Notes under the pieces: model-generated
Told to the model about the DNA's origin: nothing
Database searches by the model: none
What the model saw: only the letters and a program-made list of their open reading frames with translations
Translations under genes and position numbers: made by a program
Source of the DNA: DATGFB01 sp032160545
GTDB taxonomy: Bacteria > Actinomycetota > Actinomycetes > Mycobacteriales > Jatrophihabitantaceae
Length of the DNA: 20,908 nucleotides
Direction: 5' to 3'
Assembly: GCA_032160545.1 (NCBI GenBank)
Contig: JAVHVN010000165.1
Coordinates: 1-20,908 of the forward strand
Part shown: in pieces, positions 6,818-14,139 of the stretch
Layout of the letters: each line of letters opens with the position of its first letter
How positions within the stretch are numbered: the first letter of the stretch is position 1

Positions 6818-7969
6818 TCACGACGGGGGCCGCGCGGAAAGTTCCGCGCAGCCTCGGGCGGCGTTCCATTCCGCGTCGATGCGTTGCTTCTCGGGTCCGG
6901 ACGCGGGTACGGGGACCCCGCGGTCGTCGGTGTGAGCCGCCGCGAAACGGTCGGCGACCACCTTGCCGCCGCGGAATGTCAGGGTCAGCACGCCGTTGTC
7001 CGGAGAGTCGTCGCCGGCGCCCTTGAACCACAGGTAGCTGCCCAGGCCGTATGCGACGTACGTCCCGTTGGCGCCCCAGCCGGCACCCTGCAGGACGTGG
7101 GCGTGCGTGCCGACGACGGCAGCGGCGCCCGCGTGCCCCAGCTCGTCGGCGAGGGTGTGCTGGTCGTCGTTGGGGCAGACCTGGTGCTCCGTGCCCCAGT
7201 GCAGGTAGACGACGACCACGTAGCCCGCGGCCTTGGCCGCGCGCACGGCGCTGAGCAATTGCGAGGAGAAGGCGTTCGCCACGCCGGGCTTGCCGGGCCC
7301 GGCGCTGAAGAGGCGCAGCGTGGTCTCGTCGTTCACCTGGTCCGCGGCGAAGATGGCAAGCTTCACGCCGTTGACGGTGCGCGTGTACGGGGCGAATGCC
7401 TGCGCGGCGTCCGCGCCGACCCCGATCACCGGGAAGCCGCTCGACTTGATCGCAGCGAGAGTGTCGTTGAGTCCGGCCGAGCCGTAGTCCGCAGCGTGGT
7501 TGTTCGCCATGGTCGCTACGTCGATGCCGGCGTCCTTCAACGCGGTCAGCGCCGACGGCGGCGCGCGGAACGTGAAGGCCTTGTCCTGGGGCTGGCCTCC
7601 CGTCGTGATCGCGGTCTCGAGGTTGACCATCGTGACGTCGGCCTGGCGCAGGCCGGGAGCGGCCTCGGCGAACACCGTCGCGGGGTCGGCCGCGAGCCGC
7701 AGGCCGACCCGGTCCATGAAGTGCACGTCACCGGCGAACGAGATCGTGATCTCACCGGAGGGCCGGGCCGGTGACGCCGGCTTCGCGGGTGCCGGCATCG
7801 CGGTGCTCGCACGGGTACCCGGCTGCGAGGTGGTCGGCGCGCTCGCTCTGGGACGCCCGGTCACCGCGGCGCCCGTGCACGCCGCCGCGGACAGCACCGC
7901 GACGACCGTGGCGGCAGCGGCCGTCAGCCGCGCGGCCCGGCGGATACGTGGTCGGTGGGACGAGGTCAC
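6818..7969 (-). CDS. CapA-family (PGA_cap) metallophosphatase-like lipoprotein
   Basis: A 383-residue secreted protein. Residues 1-31 form a signal peptide with twin Arg (RRAAR) and a hydrophobic stretch ending LSAAAC; Cys31 sits in a lipobox-like context, so it is probably lipidated and held outside the membrane. A Pro/Thr/Ser-rich linker reaches about residue 68. The catalytic domain then shows the CapA/PGA_cap motifs in order: ISFAGDVHFMDRV, MVNLETAIT, TMANNHAADYG, VVVYLHWGTEHQ and VVGTHAHVLQG, giving the Asp/His/Asn/Glu ligands of a calcineurin-like metal site. Family members act in poly-gamma-glutamate or capsule handling, but no capBC-type genes are nearby, so the substrate is open. GTG at 7969 is used; it lies 68 bases from thrS on the opposite strand. 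Confidence 0.88.
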   Translation of the reverse strand: MTSSHRPRIRRAARLTAAAATVVAVLSAAACTGAAVTGRPRASAPTTSQPGTRASTAMPAPAKPASPARPSGEITISFAGDVHFMDRVGLRLAADPATVFAEAAPGLRQADVTMVNLETAITTGGQPQDKAFTFRAPPSALTALKDAGIDVATMANNHAADYGSAGLNDTLAAIKSSGFPVIGVGADAAQAFAPYTRTVNGVKLAIFAADQVNDETTLRLFSAGPGKPGVANAFSSQLLSAVRAAKAAGYVVVVYLHWGTEHQVCPNDDQHTLADELGHAGAAAVVGTHAHVLQGAGWGANGTYVAYGLGSYLWFKGAGDDSPDNGVLTLTFRGGKVVADRFAAAHTDDRGVPVPASGPEKQRIDAEWNAARGCAELSARPPS

Positions 7970-8037
7970 CGCACTAGCATTCCGGAGGGTCCGGTTGAAC
8001 GTCCGGGCAGCCCGTCCCCTGTTGTCGAGGAGTCCTT
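7970..8037. promoter_or_regulatory. Divergent promoter region between capA-like gene and thrS
   Basis: This 68-base gap must serve both directions. On the + strand TAGCAT at 7975-7980 fits the TANNNT -10 consensus, giving a ~50-base thrS leader. On the - strand AATGCT (7981-7976) lies six bases before the GTG of the CapA gene, as in a leaderless transcript, and would overlap the + strand box. Just after is CCGGA-GGG-TCCGG (7982-7994), a perfect 5-base inverted repeat. GAGGAG at 8028-8033 is the thrS ribosome binding site. No good -35 is visible. The gap is far too short for a T-box riboswitch. Confidence 0.4.
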
Positions 8038-10050
8038 GTGTCTGCCACCGCTGCGCCTGCCGACGCCACCCGTACCGTCCGGGTCCCGGCCGGTGCGACG
8101 GCCTTCGACGCGCTGCGCGAGGCGGGTGTCGACGTCAACGACCCGCAGAGCGTGGTGGTCGTGCGTGACCCCGAGGCTGTGCTGCGCGACCTCGAGTGGG
8201 CGCCGTCGGTCGACACCGACGTGGAGCTGGTCCCGGGGACGTCGCCGGCGGGCCTCGCCGTACTGCGCCACTCGACCGCGCACGTTCTCGCGCAGGCGGT
8301 GCAGGACCTCTACCCGGGCACCCTGCTCGGCATCGGGCCACCCATCGAGGACGGCTTCTACTACGACTTCCTGCCCGAGCGCCCGTTCACGCCCGAAGAC
8401 CTCGCGGCGATCGAGAAGCGCATGGGCGAGATCGTCAAGGCCGGCCAGCGCTTCCACCGCCGCCCGATCGACGACGGCGAGGCGCGGGCCGAACTCGCCC
8501 ACGAGCGCTTCAAGCTGGAACTGATCGGCCTCAAATCGAGCGCGACCGGCGAGGAGGCGACCGAGGTCGGCTCGGGCGGCCTGACGATGTACGACAACCT
8601 GGACGCCAAGACCGGCGACCGGATCTGGACGGACCTGTGCCGTGGTCCGCACCTGCCCAGCACCCGCCGAATCCCGGCGTTCACGCTGACCCGGGCCGCC
8701 GCCGCGTACTGGCGGGGGAGTGAGAAGAACCCGCAGCTGCAGCGCATCTACGGCACCGCGTGGGCGTCCCGCGACGACCTGAAGGCTTATCTCAGCCGGC
8801 TCGAGGAGGCCGCCAAGCGCGACCATCGCAAGCTCGGCATCGAGCTTGACCTCTTCAGCTTTCCCGACGAACTCGGTTCCGGCCTCGCCGTCTTCCACCC
8901 GAAGGGCGGGATCCTGCGCCGCGAGCTGGAGAACTACGTCCGCCAGCGGCACATCGACGAGGGTTTCGACTTCGTCAGCACCCCGCACATCAGCAAGGAC
9001 GGCCTGTTCTACACCTCCGGCCACCTGCCGTACTACGCCGACACGATGTTCCCCCCGATGGAGCTCGAGAACGCCGAGTACCGGCTCAAGGCAATGAACT
9101 GCCCCATGCACAACCTGATCTACCGATCCCGGGGTCGGTCGTACCGGGAGCTGCCGCTGCGACTGTTCGAGCTCGGCAGCGTCTACCGGTTCGAGAAGTC
9201 CGGCGTGGTGCACGGCCTGACCCGGGTGCGCGGCCTGACGATGGACGACTCGCACAGCTACTGCACTCCGGAGCAGGCGCCGGGTGAGATCAGAAAGCTG
9301 CTGGAATTCCTGCTCGGCCTGTTGCGCGACTTCGGACTGGACGACTTCTATCTGGAGCTTTCCACCCGCGACGAGACGTCGGACAAGTTCATCGGCTCGG
9401 ACGAGGACTGGGCGCAGGCGACCGCGGTTCTCGAGGAGGTGGCGCGCGCGTCCGGCCTCGAGTTGGTGCCCGATCCGGGCGGTGCCGCCTATTACGGTCC
9501 CAAGATCTCGGTGCAGGCGCGGGATGCCATCGGGCGGACCTGGCAGATGTCGACCGTACAGCTCGACTTCAACCAGCCGGCCCGCTTCGGACTGGAGTAC
9601 CAGGCCGCCGACGGAAGCCGCCAGCAGCCGGTCATGATCCACTCGGCGAAGTTCGGCTCGATCGAGCGGTTCATCGGCGTGCTCACCGAGCACTACGCCG
9701 GTGCATTCCCGGCATGGCTCTCGCCGGTGCAGGTGATCGCGATCCCGATCAGCAGCGACCAGGTCGACTACCTCGGCGAAGTCGCCACCCAGCTGCGGGC
9801 GCGCGGCATCCGCGTCGAGGTCGACGACTCGGACGACCGCATGCAGAAGAAGATCCGCACGGCGCAGAAGGCCAAGGTGCCCTTCATGCTGATCGCCGGT
9901 GCGCAGGACGCCGAGGTGGGCGCAGTCTCCTTCCGCTACCGCGACGGCAGCCAGCGCAACGGCATCCCGATCGCGCAGGCCGTCGATGAGATCGCCGACG
10001 TCGTCGCTCGCCGCTCCAACGCCTCGCCGTCCGCGGAGCTCTACGCGTGA
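8038..10050 (+). CDS. thrS: Threonyl-tRNA synthetase
   Basis: A 670-residue class II aminoacyl-tRNA synthetase that charges tRNA-Thr. Domains in order: an N-terminal TGS domain (residues ~10-72); the editing domain with HSTAH and, further on, DLCRGPHLPST, which supply the His/Cys of the mischarged-Ser hydrolysis site; the catalytic core with MNCPMHN (Zn-binding Cys), RVRGLTMDDSHSYC (motif 2) and IHSAKFGSIERFIGVLTEHYAG (motif 3, Arg in IERF); and the anticodon-binding domain from WLSPVQVIAIPIS to the end, including DRMQKKIRTAQKAKVPF. Length is normal for actinobacterial ThrRS. GTG at 8038 follows a clear GAGGAG site. The stop overlaps the HIT gene start (GTGA), so the two are translationally coupled. 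Confidence 0.98.
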   Translation: MSATAAPADATRTVRVPAGATAFDALREAGVDVNDPQSVVVVRDPEAVLRDLEWAPSVDTDVELVPGTSPAGLAVLRHSTAHVLAQAVQDLYPGTLLGIGPPIEDGFYYDFLPERPFTPEDLAAIEKRMGEIVKAGQRFHRRPIDDGEARAELAHERFKLELIGLKSSATGEEATEVGSGGLTMYDNLDAKTGDRIWTDLCRGPHLPSTRRIPAFTLTRAAAAYWRGSEKNPQLQRIYGTAWASRDDLKAYLSRLEEAAKRDHRKLGIELDLFSFPDELGSGLAVFHPKGGILRRELENYVRQRHIDEGFDFVSTPHISKDGLFYTSGHLPYYADTMFPPMELENAEYRLKAMNCPMHNLIYRSRGRSYRELPLRLFELGSVYRFEKSGVVHGLTRVRGLTMDDSHSYCTPEQAPGEIRKLLEFLLGLLRDFGLDDFYLELSTRDETSDKFIGSDEDWAQATAVLEEVARASGLELVPDPGGAAYYGPKISVQARDAIGRTWQMSTVQLDFNQPARFGLEYQAADGSRQQPVMIHSAKFGSIERFIGVLTEHYAGAFPAWLSPVQVIAIPISSDQVDYLGEVATQLRARGIRVEVDDSDDRMQKKIRTAQKAKVPFMLIAGAQDAEVGAVSFRYRDGSQRNGIPIAQAVDEIADVVARRSNASPSAELYA

Positions 10051-10601
10051 GCGAACCGTCCACCGAACCGGCCGGCGACTTCGCCGGCGAGCCGGACGCG
10101 TTCGGCCGGCTCTGGACGCCGCACCGCATGGCCTACATCACGGGCGAGGGCAAGCCGTCGCACGACGAGGCGGGCGACGAGTGCCCGTTCTGTGCCGCGC
10201 CGGCGCGCTCCGACGAGGACGGCCTGATCGTCGCGCGAGGCGAACTGGTGTACGCGGTGCTCAACCTCTACCCGTACAACTCCGGGCACCTGATGCTCGT
10301 CCCGTACCGGCACGTCGCCGACTACCCCGATCTCACCGACGCCGAGGTCGCGGAGGTCGGCGCGTTCACCCAGCGCGCGATGCGGGCGCTGGGCGCGACC
10401 ATGGCCCCGCACGGCTTCAACCTCGGCATCAACCAGGGTGGCGTCGCCGGTGCGGGCATCGCGGCGCACCTGCACCAGCACGTCGTGCCGCGCTGGGGCG
10501 GTGACACCAACTTCATGCCGATCGTCGCGCAGACGCGCGTGCTGCCGCAGCTGCTCTCGGACGCGCGGCGGGTCCTCGCCGAGGCGTGGGCGGCCGCGTG
10601 A
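10047..10601 (+). CDS. HIT-family nucleotide hydrolase/phosphorylase
   Basis: A 184-residue histidine-triad protein. The triad is HLHQHVVPRW (H-x-H-x-H), preceded by GFNLGINQGGVAGAGIAAHLH, the nucleotide-binding glycine-rich strand. An N-terminal ECPFC motif suggests a structural zinc pair. FGRLWTPHRMAYI near the N-terminus is the segment typical of actinobacterial HIT proteins annotated as AP-4-A phosphorylase. These enzymes cleave dinucleoside polyphosphates or nucleoside phosphoramidates. Because ThrRS can form Ap4A-type products, coupling to thrS makes biochemical sense, but that link is inference. GTG 10047 overlaps the thrS stop; the stop in turn overlaps the start of the amidohydrolase. 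Confidence 0.93.
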   Translation: MSEPSTEPAGDFAGEPDAFGRLWTPHRMAYITGEGKPSHDEAGDECPFCAAPARSDEDGLIVARGELVYAVLNLYPYNSGHLMLVPYRHVADYPDLTDAEVAEVGAFTQRAMRALGATMAPHGFNLGINQGGVAGAGIAAHLHQHVVPRWGGDTNFMPIVAQTRVLPQLLSDARRVLAEAWAAA

Positions 10602-11680
10602 CGGCGCCGGTCCTGCACCTGCGCGGGGTCTTCCTTCCCGACGAGCAGCAACGCGACGCCTGGGTGCTCGCCGGGCGGCTGACCTTCGACCGTCCGGGGG
10701 CCGAGGCGACGACGATCGCGACCGGCGGCTGGGTCATCCCGGGGTACGTCGACGCGCACTGCCACATCGGGCTGTCGCCCACCGGGCACGCGCCTGACCC
10801 CGACCAGCAGGCGACGCAGGCCGTCCTCGACCGCGACGCCGGGGCGCTGCTGCTTCGCGACGCCGGCTCGCCGGTCGACAACCGGTCGGTGCAGGCGCGA
10901 GAGGACCTGCCGCGCCTGATCCGTGCCGGCCGGCACATCGCCCGTCCGCGTCGCTACATCCGCGACCTCGGCGTCGAGGTGGAGCCCGATCAACTCGTCG
11001 CGGAGGTCGAGACGCAGGCGCGTGCGGGCGACGGTTGGGTCAAGCTCGCCGCCGACTGGATCGACCGCGCGGTCGGCGACCTCACGCCGGTGTGGCCCGA
11101 CGACGTACTCGCCGCCGCGATCGGCCGGGCGCACGAACTCGGTGCGCGGGTCGCGGCGCACGTCTTCGGCGAGGACGCGCTGCCGGGGCTCATCGCGGCG
11201 GGTATCGACTCGATCGAGCACGGCACCGGACTCACCGAGGATCTGCTCGGGGACGTCGCGGCGAGGGGCATCGCGGTCGTCCCGACCTTGATCAACATCG
11301 ACAACAATCCGGCGATCGCTGCCGGCGCGCAGGAGAAGTTCCCGGTGTACGCCGCGCACATGCGGGCGTTGTTCGCGACGTCGCGGGACCGCATCCGCGC
11401 GGCGTTCGAGGCCGGCGTGCCGATCTACACCGGTACCGACGCGGGTGGCTCGCTGCCACACGGGCTGATCCAGCACGAGATCCGCGCTCTCGCCGGCGCC
11501 GGTATCCCGCTCGCGGCGGTCGTCGCGCAGGCGTCCTGGCGCGCACGCGAGTGGCTGGGCCTGCCCGGCCTGGTCGAAGGCGCACCGGCAGACCTGCTCG
11601 TCTTCGACGCCGACCCGCGCCGCGAGCTCGGCGCGGCGCTGCACCCCCAGCGCATCGTGCTGCGAGGCAGGGTGGTCTGA
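10598..11680 (+). CDS. Amidohydrolase-superfamily metal hydrolase
   Basis: A 360-residue TIM-barrel hydrolase of the imidazolonepropionase/prolidase-like amidohydrolase type. The metal site can be traced: HxH in GYVDAHCHIGL after strand 1, a Lys in DGWVKLAADW (likely carbamylated), His in VAAHVFGED, His in SIEHGTGL, and the catalytic Asp in YTGTDAGGSLPHG. The N- and C-terminal strands (VLHLRGVFLPD; GAPADLLVFDADPRRE) form the small beta-sandwich. Start at GTG 10598, which overlaps the HIT stop (GTGA), is preferred to GTG 10586. The substrate is unknown: cyclic amides, peptides or nucleobase-like rings are possible. In many actinobacteria a phosphatidylinositol phosphate synthase gene follows thrS-HIT, so this neighbour is a departure from that order. 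Confidence 0.88.
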   Translation: MTAPVLHLRGVFLPDEQQRDAWVLAGRLTFDRPGAEATTIATGGWVIPGYVDAHCHIGLSPTGHAPDPDQQATQAVLDRDAGALLLRDAGSPVDNRSVQAREDLPRLIRAGRHIARPRRYIRDLGVEVEPDQLVAEVETQARAGDGWVKLAADWIDRAVGDLTPVWPDDVLAAAIGRAHELGARVAAHVFGEDALPGLIAAGIDSIEHGTGLTEDLLGDVAARGIAVVPTLINIDNNPAIAAGAQEKFPVYAAHMRALFATSRDRIRAAFEAGVPIYTGTDAGGSLPHGLIQHEIRALAGAGIPLAAVVAQASWRAREWLGLPGLVEGAPADLLVFDADPRRELGAALHPQRIVLRGRVV

Positions 11681-11760
11681 TCGGCGCGTTCAGATCAGTC
11701 ATTCGCGCGATGATGCCCACAATCGTCGCCTAACGGCGCAAACCTAGCTGGCTCCTCCGA

Positions 11761-11766
11761 TAGATT
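11761..11766 (+). promoter_or_regulatory. -10 box for MFS gene, probably leaderless
   Basis: TAGATT fits TANNNT and ends six bases before the ATG at 11773, so transcription would begin at or next to the start codon. No ribosome binding site is seen before that ATG, which agrees with leaderless initiation, common in actinobacteria. No convincing -35 hexamer is visible. Confidence 0.5.
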
Positions 11767-11772
11767 CGTCGG

Positions 11773-13131
11773 ATGTCCTCCGCCTTTGCCGAACAGGTGC
11801 GGAGTGACATCCCGCGCCGGTGGTGGGGCTGGGGGGTCGCGGCGAGCGTCTACCTGCTCGCCGTCCTGCACCGCACGTCGCTCGGAGTCGCAGGTCTGCG
11901 CGCCGAGAGCAGGTTTCACATCACGCCGGCGCAGCTCGCGGTCTTCGTCTTCGTCCAGCTCGGGGTCTACGCGGCGATGCAGGTGCCGACGGGGCTGCTC
12001 GCCGATCGTTACGGGCCCAAGCGCCTGCTGATCGTCGCGTCGACCCTGATGGGCGCGGCACAGCTGCTGTTCGCCGCGGTGCCGTCGTACCCGGCCGCGC
12101 TGGCCGCCCGTGCCGTGCTCGGCTGCGGCGACGCACTCACGTTCGTCAGCGTGCTCCGGTTCACCGCCGCGCACTTCCCGCCGCGTCGCTACCCGGTGCT
12201 CGTCGCGCTGACGGCTATGTGCGGGACGGTCGGCAACGTCGCCGCGACACTGCCGCTCGCACTCGCATTGCGGTACGTCGGTTGGGGCGCCTCGTTCGCC
12301 TCAGCCGGCGTGCTGTCGCTGGTTGTGGCCGGCGGCGTCCTCGTCCTCATGCCCGGCGGCGGCCGGACCGGCGAGCACGAGGCGGTACCGGGCTGGGCCG
12401 AGACCCGCAGGCGCATCGGCGCGGCATGGGCGGTGCCGGGCACCCGGCTCGGATTCTGGGTGCACTTCACCGGGATGTCCACCACCACGGCGTTCGCCGT
12501 GCTCTGGGGCGGGCCGTACCTGCAGAAGGCGGCCGATTTCTCGCCGACAGGCGCCGGTTCGGTCCTCATGGCGAGCGTGCTCTTCGCAGCACTCGCCACG
12601 CCGCTGCTCGGTGCGCTCATCGGCTGGCGCCCGATCGTGCGCGCGCCGCTCGCAGTCGCCATCGGCGCACTCACGGTCGGCGGTTGTCTCGCGCTCGTCC
12701 TGGGCATGGGGGACGCCCCGCCCCAGGCATACGTCGCCACGCTCTTCGTGGTGATGGCGCTGGGCGCCCCCATCTCGATGGGGGCGTTCTCGGTGGCCCG
12801 CGACTACAACAGCGCGACCACGCTCGGCACCGCGTCCGGGCTGGTGAACGTCGGAGGTTTCAGCGCGACGATCCTGATCGTCCTCGGCATCGGCTGGTCG
12901 CTCGATCTGCAGGGTGGCACCGACGCCCACACCCTCCGCTGGGCCGTCGCGGTCGCCGTCGCGGTGCAGGCGGTCGGGACGGTCCGCACTGCGGTCTGGG
13001 TGCGGCGCGTCCGGGCGCACGTGCTGCATCGCATGGACCGCGGCCAACCGATCCCCGTGCCGGTGGTCCGCCGGCGATGGGACCTCGCGCCGCCCGCGGC
13101 GGCGCTGGATCAGTCCGGCACGCTGCCGTGA
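11773..13131 (+). CDS. Major facilitator superfamily transporter
   Basis: A 452-residue integral membrane protein with about 12 hydrophobic segments. The first is WWGWGVAASVYLLAVLHRTS; the MFS motif A between TM2 and TM3 reads GLLADRYGPKRLL. TM4-5 carry AARAVLGCGDALTFV and the following Arg/Phe segment, as in MFS members related to nitrate/nitrite and hexuronate carriers. A cytoplasmic loop near residues 195-225 (GRTGEHEAVPGWAETRRRIG) separates the two six-helix halves. The C-terminal ~45 residues are hydrophilic with several Arg. The substrate cannot be read from sequence. It stands alone: 92 bases after the amidohydrolase and 181 before rpsP. Confidence 0.88.
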   Translation: MSSAFAEQVRSDIPRRWWGWGVAASVYLLAVLHRTSLGVAGLRAESRFHITPAQLAVFVFVQLGVYAAMQVPTGLLADRYGPKRLLIVASTLMGAAQLLFAAVPSYPAALAARAVLGCGDALTFVSVLRFTAAHFPPRRYPVLVALTAMCGTVGNVAATLPLALALRYVGWGASFASAGVLSLVVAGGVLVLMPGGGRTGEHEAVPGWAETRRRIGAAWAVPGTRLGFWVHFTGMSTTTAFAVLWGGPYLQKAADFSPTGAGSVLMASVLFAALATPLLGALIGWRPIVRAPLAVAIGALTVGGCLALVLGMGDAPPQAYVATLFVVMALGAPISMGAFSVARDYNSATTLGTASGLVNVGGFSATILIVLGIGWSLDLQGGTDAHTLRWAVAVAVAVQAVGTVRTAVWVRRVRAHVLHRMDRGQPIPVPVVRRRWDLAPPAAALDQSGTLP

Positions 13132-13312
13132 GCGGCCGCGGAACCGGTCGGTGGCGACGGGTGCCGTGCTCATCTGGCAGAATGGCGCGTTGAGTACCGG
13201 CCGGACGCGGACCCTCTCGCCGCACCGGCCAGTCCATCCGGACGCCCGACCCGAGTTCCCCACCCGGCCCCGGCGCGCCCACCCGCGAACCGAATCTGGA
13301 GTACCCAACCTC
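13132..13312 (+). promoter_or_regulatory. rpsP promoter and 5' leader
   Basis: This 181-base gap precedes the ribosomal block. CAGAAT at 13178-13183, preceded by CTGG, is one mismatch from TANNNT and is the best -10 candidate; the leader would then be about 125 bases. CTGGAG at 13295-13300 is the likely ribosome binding site, 12 bases before GTG 13313. I see repeated CCGGACGC segments but no strong hairpin or T-run terminator after the MFS stop. Confidence 0.45.
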
Positions 13313-13897
13313 GTGGCAACGAAGATCAAGCTCATGCGTCTGGGAAAGATGCGCGAGCCGCATTACCGCATTGTCGTGGCCGACGCCCGTACCAAGCGGG
13401 ACGGCCGCTCCATCGAGACCATCGGCGAGTACCACCCGAAGAGCGACCCGTCGGTCATCAAGGTCGACAGCGATCGCGCTGCGTACTGGCTCGGAGTGGG
13501 CGCCCAGCCCACCGAGGCGGTTGCGGCGATCCTGCGCGTCACGGGTGACTGGCAGAAGTTCAAGGGCGAGCCGGCTCCGCCGCAGATGCGCACCCCGGCC
13601 CCCAAGCCGGACAAGAACGCACTGTTCGCCGCGGCGCTGGCGGAGGCGTCGGGCGAGCCCGTCACCGAGGCCACGACGGCCACCACGCCGCGGAAGCGGG
13701 CTGCGAAGAAGGCCCCGGCGGCCGAGGCTGCCGCCCCCGAGCCTGCTGTCGAAGAGGCTGCTGTCGAAGCGCCCGCTGTCGAAGCGCCTGCTGCCGAATC
13801 GCCCGCAGCGCAAGAGTCGCCCGCGGCCGCCGAATCGCCCGAGTCGTCCGAGGCGCCAGCAGCCGAGGCCGGGTCGGACGCGCCGGCGGAGAGCTGA
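13313..13897 (+). CDS. rpsP: 30S ribosomal protein S16 with long C-terminal extension
   Basis: A 194-residue S16 protein of the small ribosomal subunit. The conserved domain is residues 1-~85: ATKIKLMRLGKMREPHYRIVV-type N-terminus, DARTKRDGRSIETIGEYHP, the AAYWLGVGAQPTEAV segment, and DWQKFKGEPAP. The rest (~100 residues) is an Ala/Pro/Glu-rich tail with a basic patch RKRAAKKAP followed by acidic repeats. Actinobacterial S16 proteins often have a tail, but this one is long. GTG at 13313 is chosen because the protein then begins at the canonical ATKIKLMR; the reading frame continues open upstream but that stretch has no S16 character. It is separated by one base from khpA. Confidence 0.96.
   Translation: MATKIKLMRLGKMREPHYRIVVADARTKRDGRSIETIGEYHPKSDPSVIKVDSDRAAYWLGVGAQPTEAVAAILRVTGDWQKFKGEPAPPQMRTPAPKPDKNALFAAALAEASGEPVTEATTATTPRKRAAKKAPAAEAAAPEPAVEEAAVEAPAVEAPAAESPAAQESPAAAESPESSEAPAAEAGSDAPAES
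13743..13802 (+). repeat. 15-bp tandem repeat in the rpsP tail
   Basis: The heptamer GTCGAAG recurs at 13748, 13763 and 13778, and GCCGAAT at 13793, an exact 15-base period across about four units. It encodes the repeated VE(E/A)(A/P) block of the S16 tail. The period preserves the reading frame. Confidence 0.85.
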
Positions 13898-13898
13898 C

Positions 13899-14135
13899 GT
13901 GCTCGAGGAGGCCCTCGAGCACCTGATCCGCGGCATCGTCGACCACCCCGACGACGTGCGCGTCGACCTGATCGACAACCGCCGTGGACAGCGCCTCGAG
14001 GTGCGAGTGCACCCCGAAGATCTCGGTCGCGTGATCGGCCGAAACGGCCGCACGGCGAAGGCCTTGCGTCAGGTCATCACCGGCGTCGGCGGCAAGGGCA
14101 TCCGCGTCGACGTCGTCGACGTCGACCGTCGCTGA
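13899..14135 (+). CDS. khpA: KH-domain RNA-binding protein KhpA
   Basis: A 78-residue protein that is essentially one KH domain. The GxxG loop is IGRNGRT, preceded by DLGRV and followed by ALRQVI, which is the KH RNA-contact helix pair. N-terminal LEEALEHLIRGIVDHPDDV is typical of the YlqC/KhpA family. KhpA proteins bind RNA, usually with KhpB, and affect cell-envelope and cell-division gene expression. The true start is GTG 13899, giving the family length; GGAGAG inside the rpsP end supplies the ribosome binding site. The in-frame open stretch upstream, back through rpsP, is a shadow. It is followed by rimM after four bases. Confidence 0.93.
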   Translation: MLEEALEHLIRGIVDHPDDVRVDLIDNRRGQRLEVRVHPEDLGRVIGRNGRTAKALRQVITGVGGKGIRVDVVDVDRR

Positions 14136-14139
14136 GCCG

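Noticed and set aside
5509..7026. 505-residue + strand ORF opposite the disordered protein, carbonic anhydrase and CapA genes
   Set aside because: It runs antisense across three - strand genes, two of them recognised families, and its product is Arg/Gly-rich with no motif. It is a GC-bias shadow.
7970..8037. T-box riboswitch before thrS
   Set aside because: The gap is 68 bases, too short for a T-box, and no specifier stem, T-box motif or terminator is present.
7966..9693. 575-residue - strand ORF opposite thrS
   Set aside because: thrS is intact and unmistakable on the + strand; the antisense product has no recognisable domain.
11681..11772. Intrinsic terminator after the amidohydrolase
   Set aside because: Only short stems are found (TGATC/GATCA with a 10-base loop, CGCC/GGCG with a 4-base loop) and no T-run follows.
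12914..13312. Upstream extension of the rpsP frame into the MFS gene
   Set aside because: S16 proteins begin at the ATKIKLMR segment; the extension has no S16 character.
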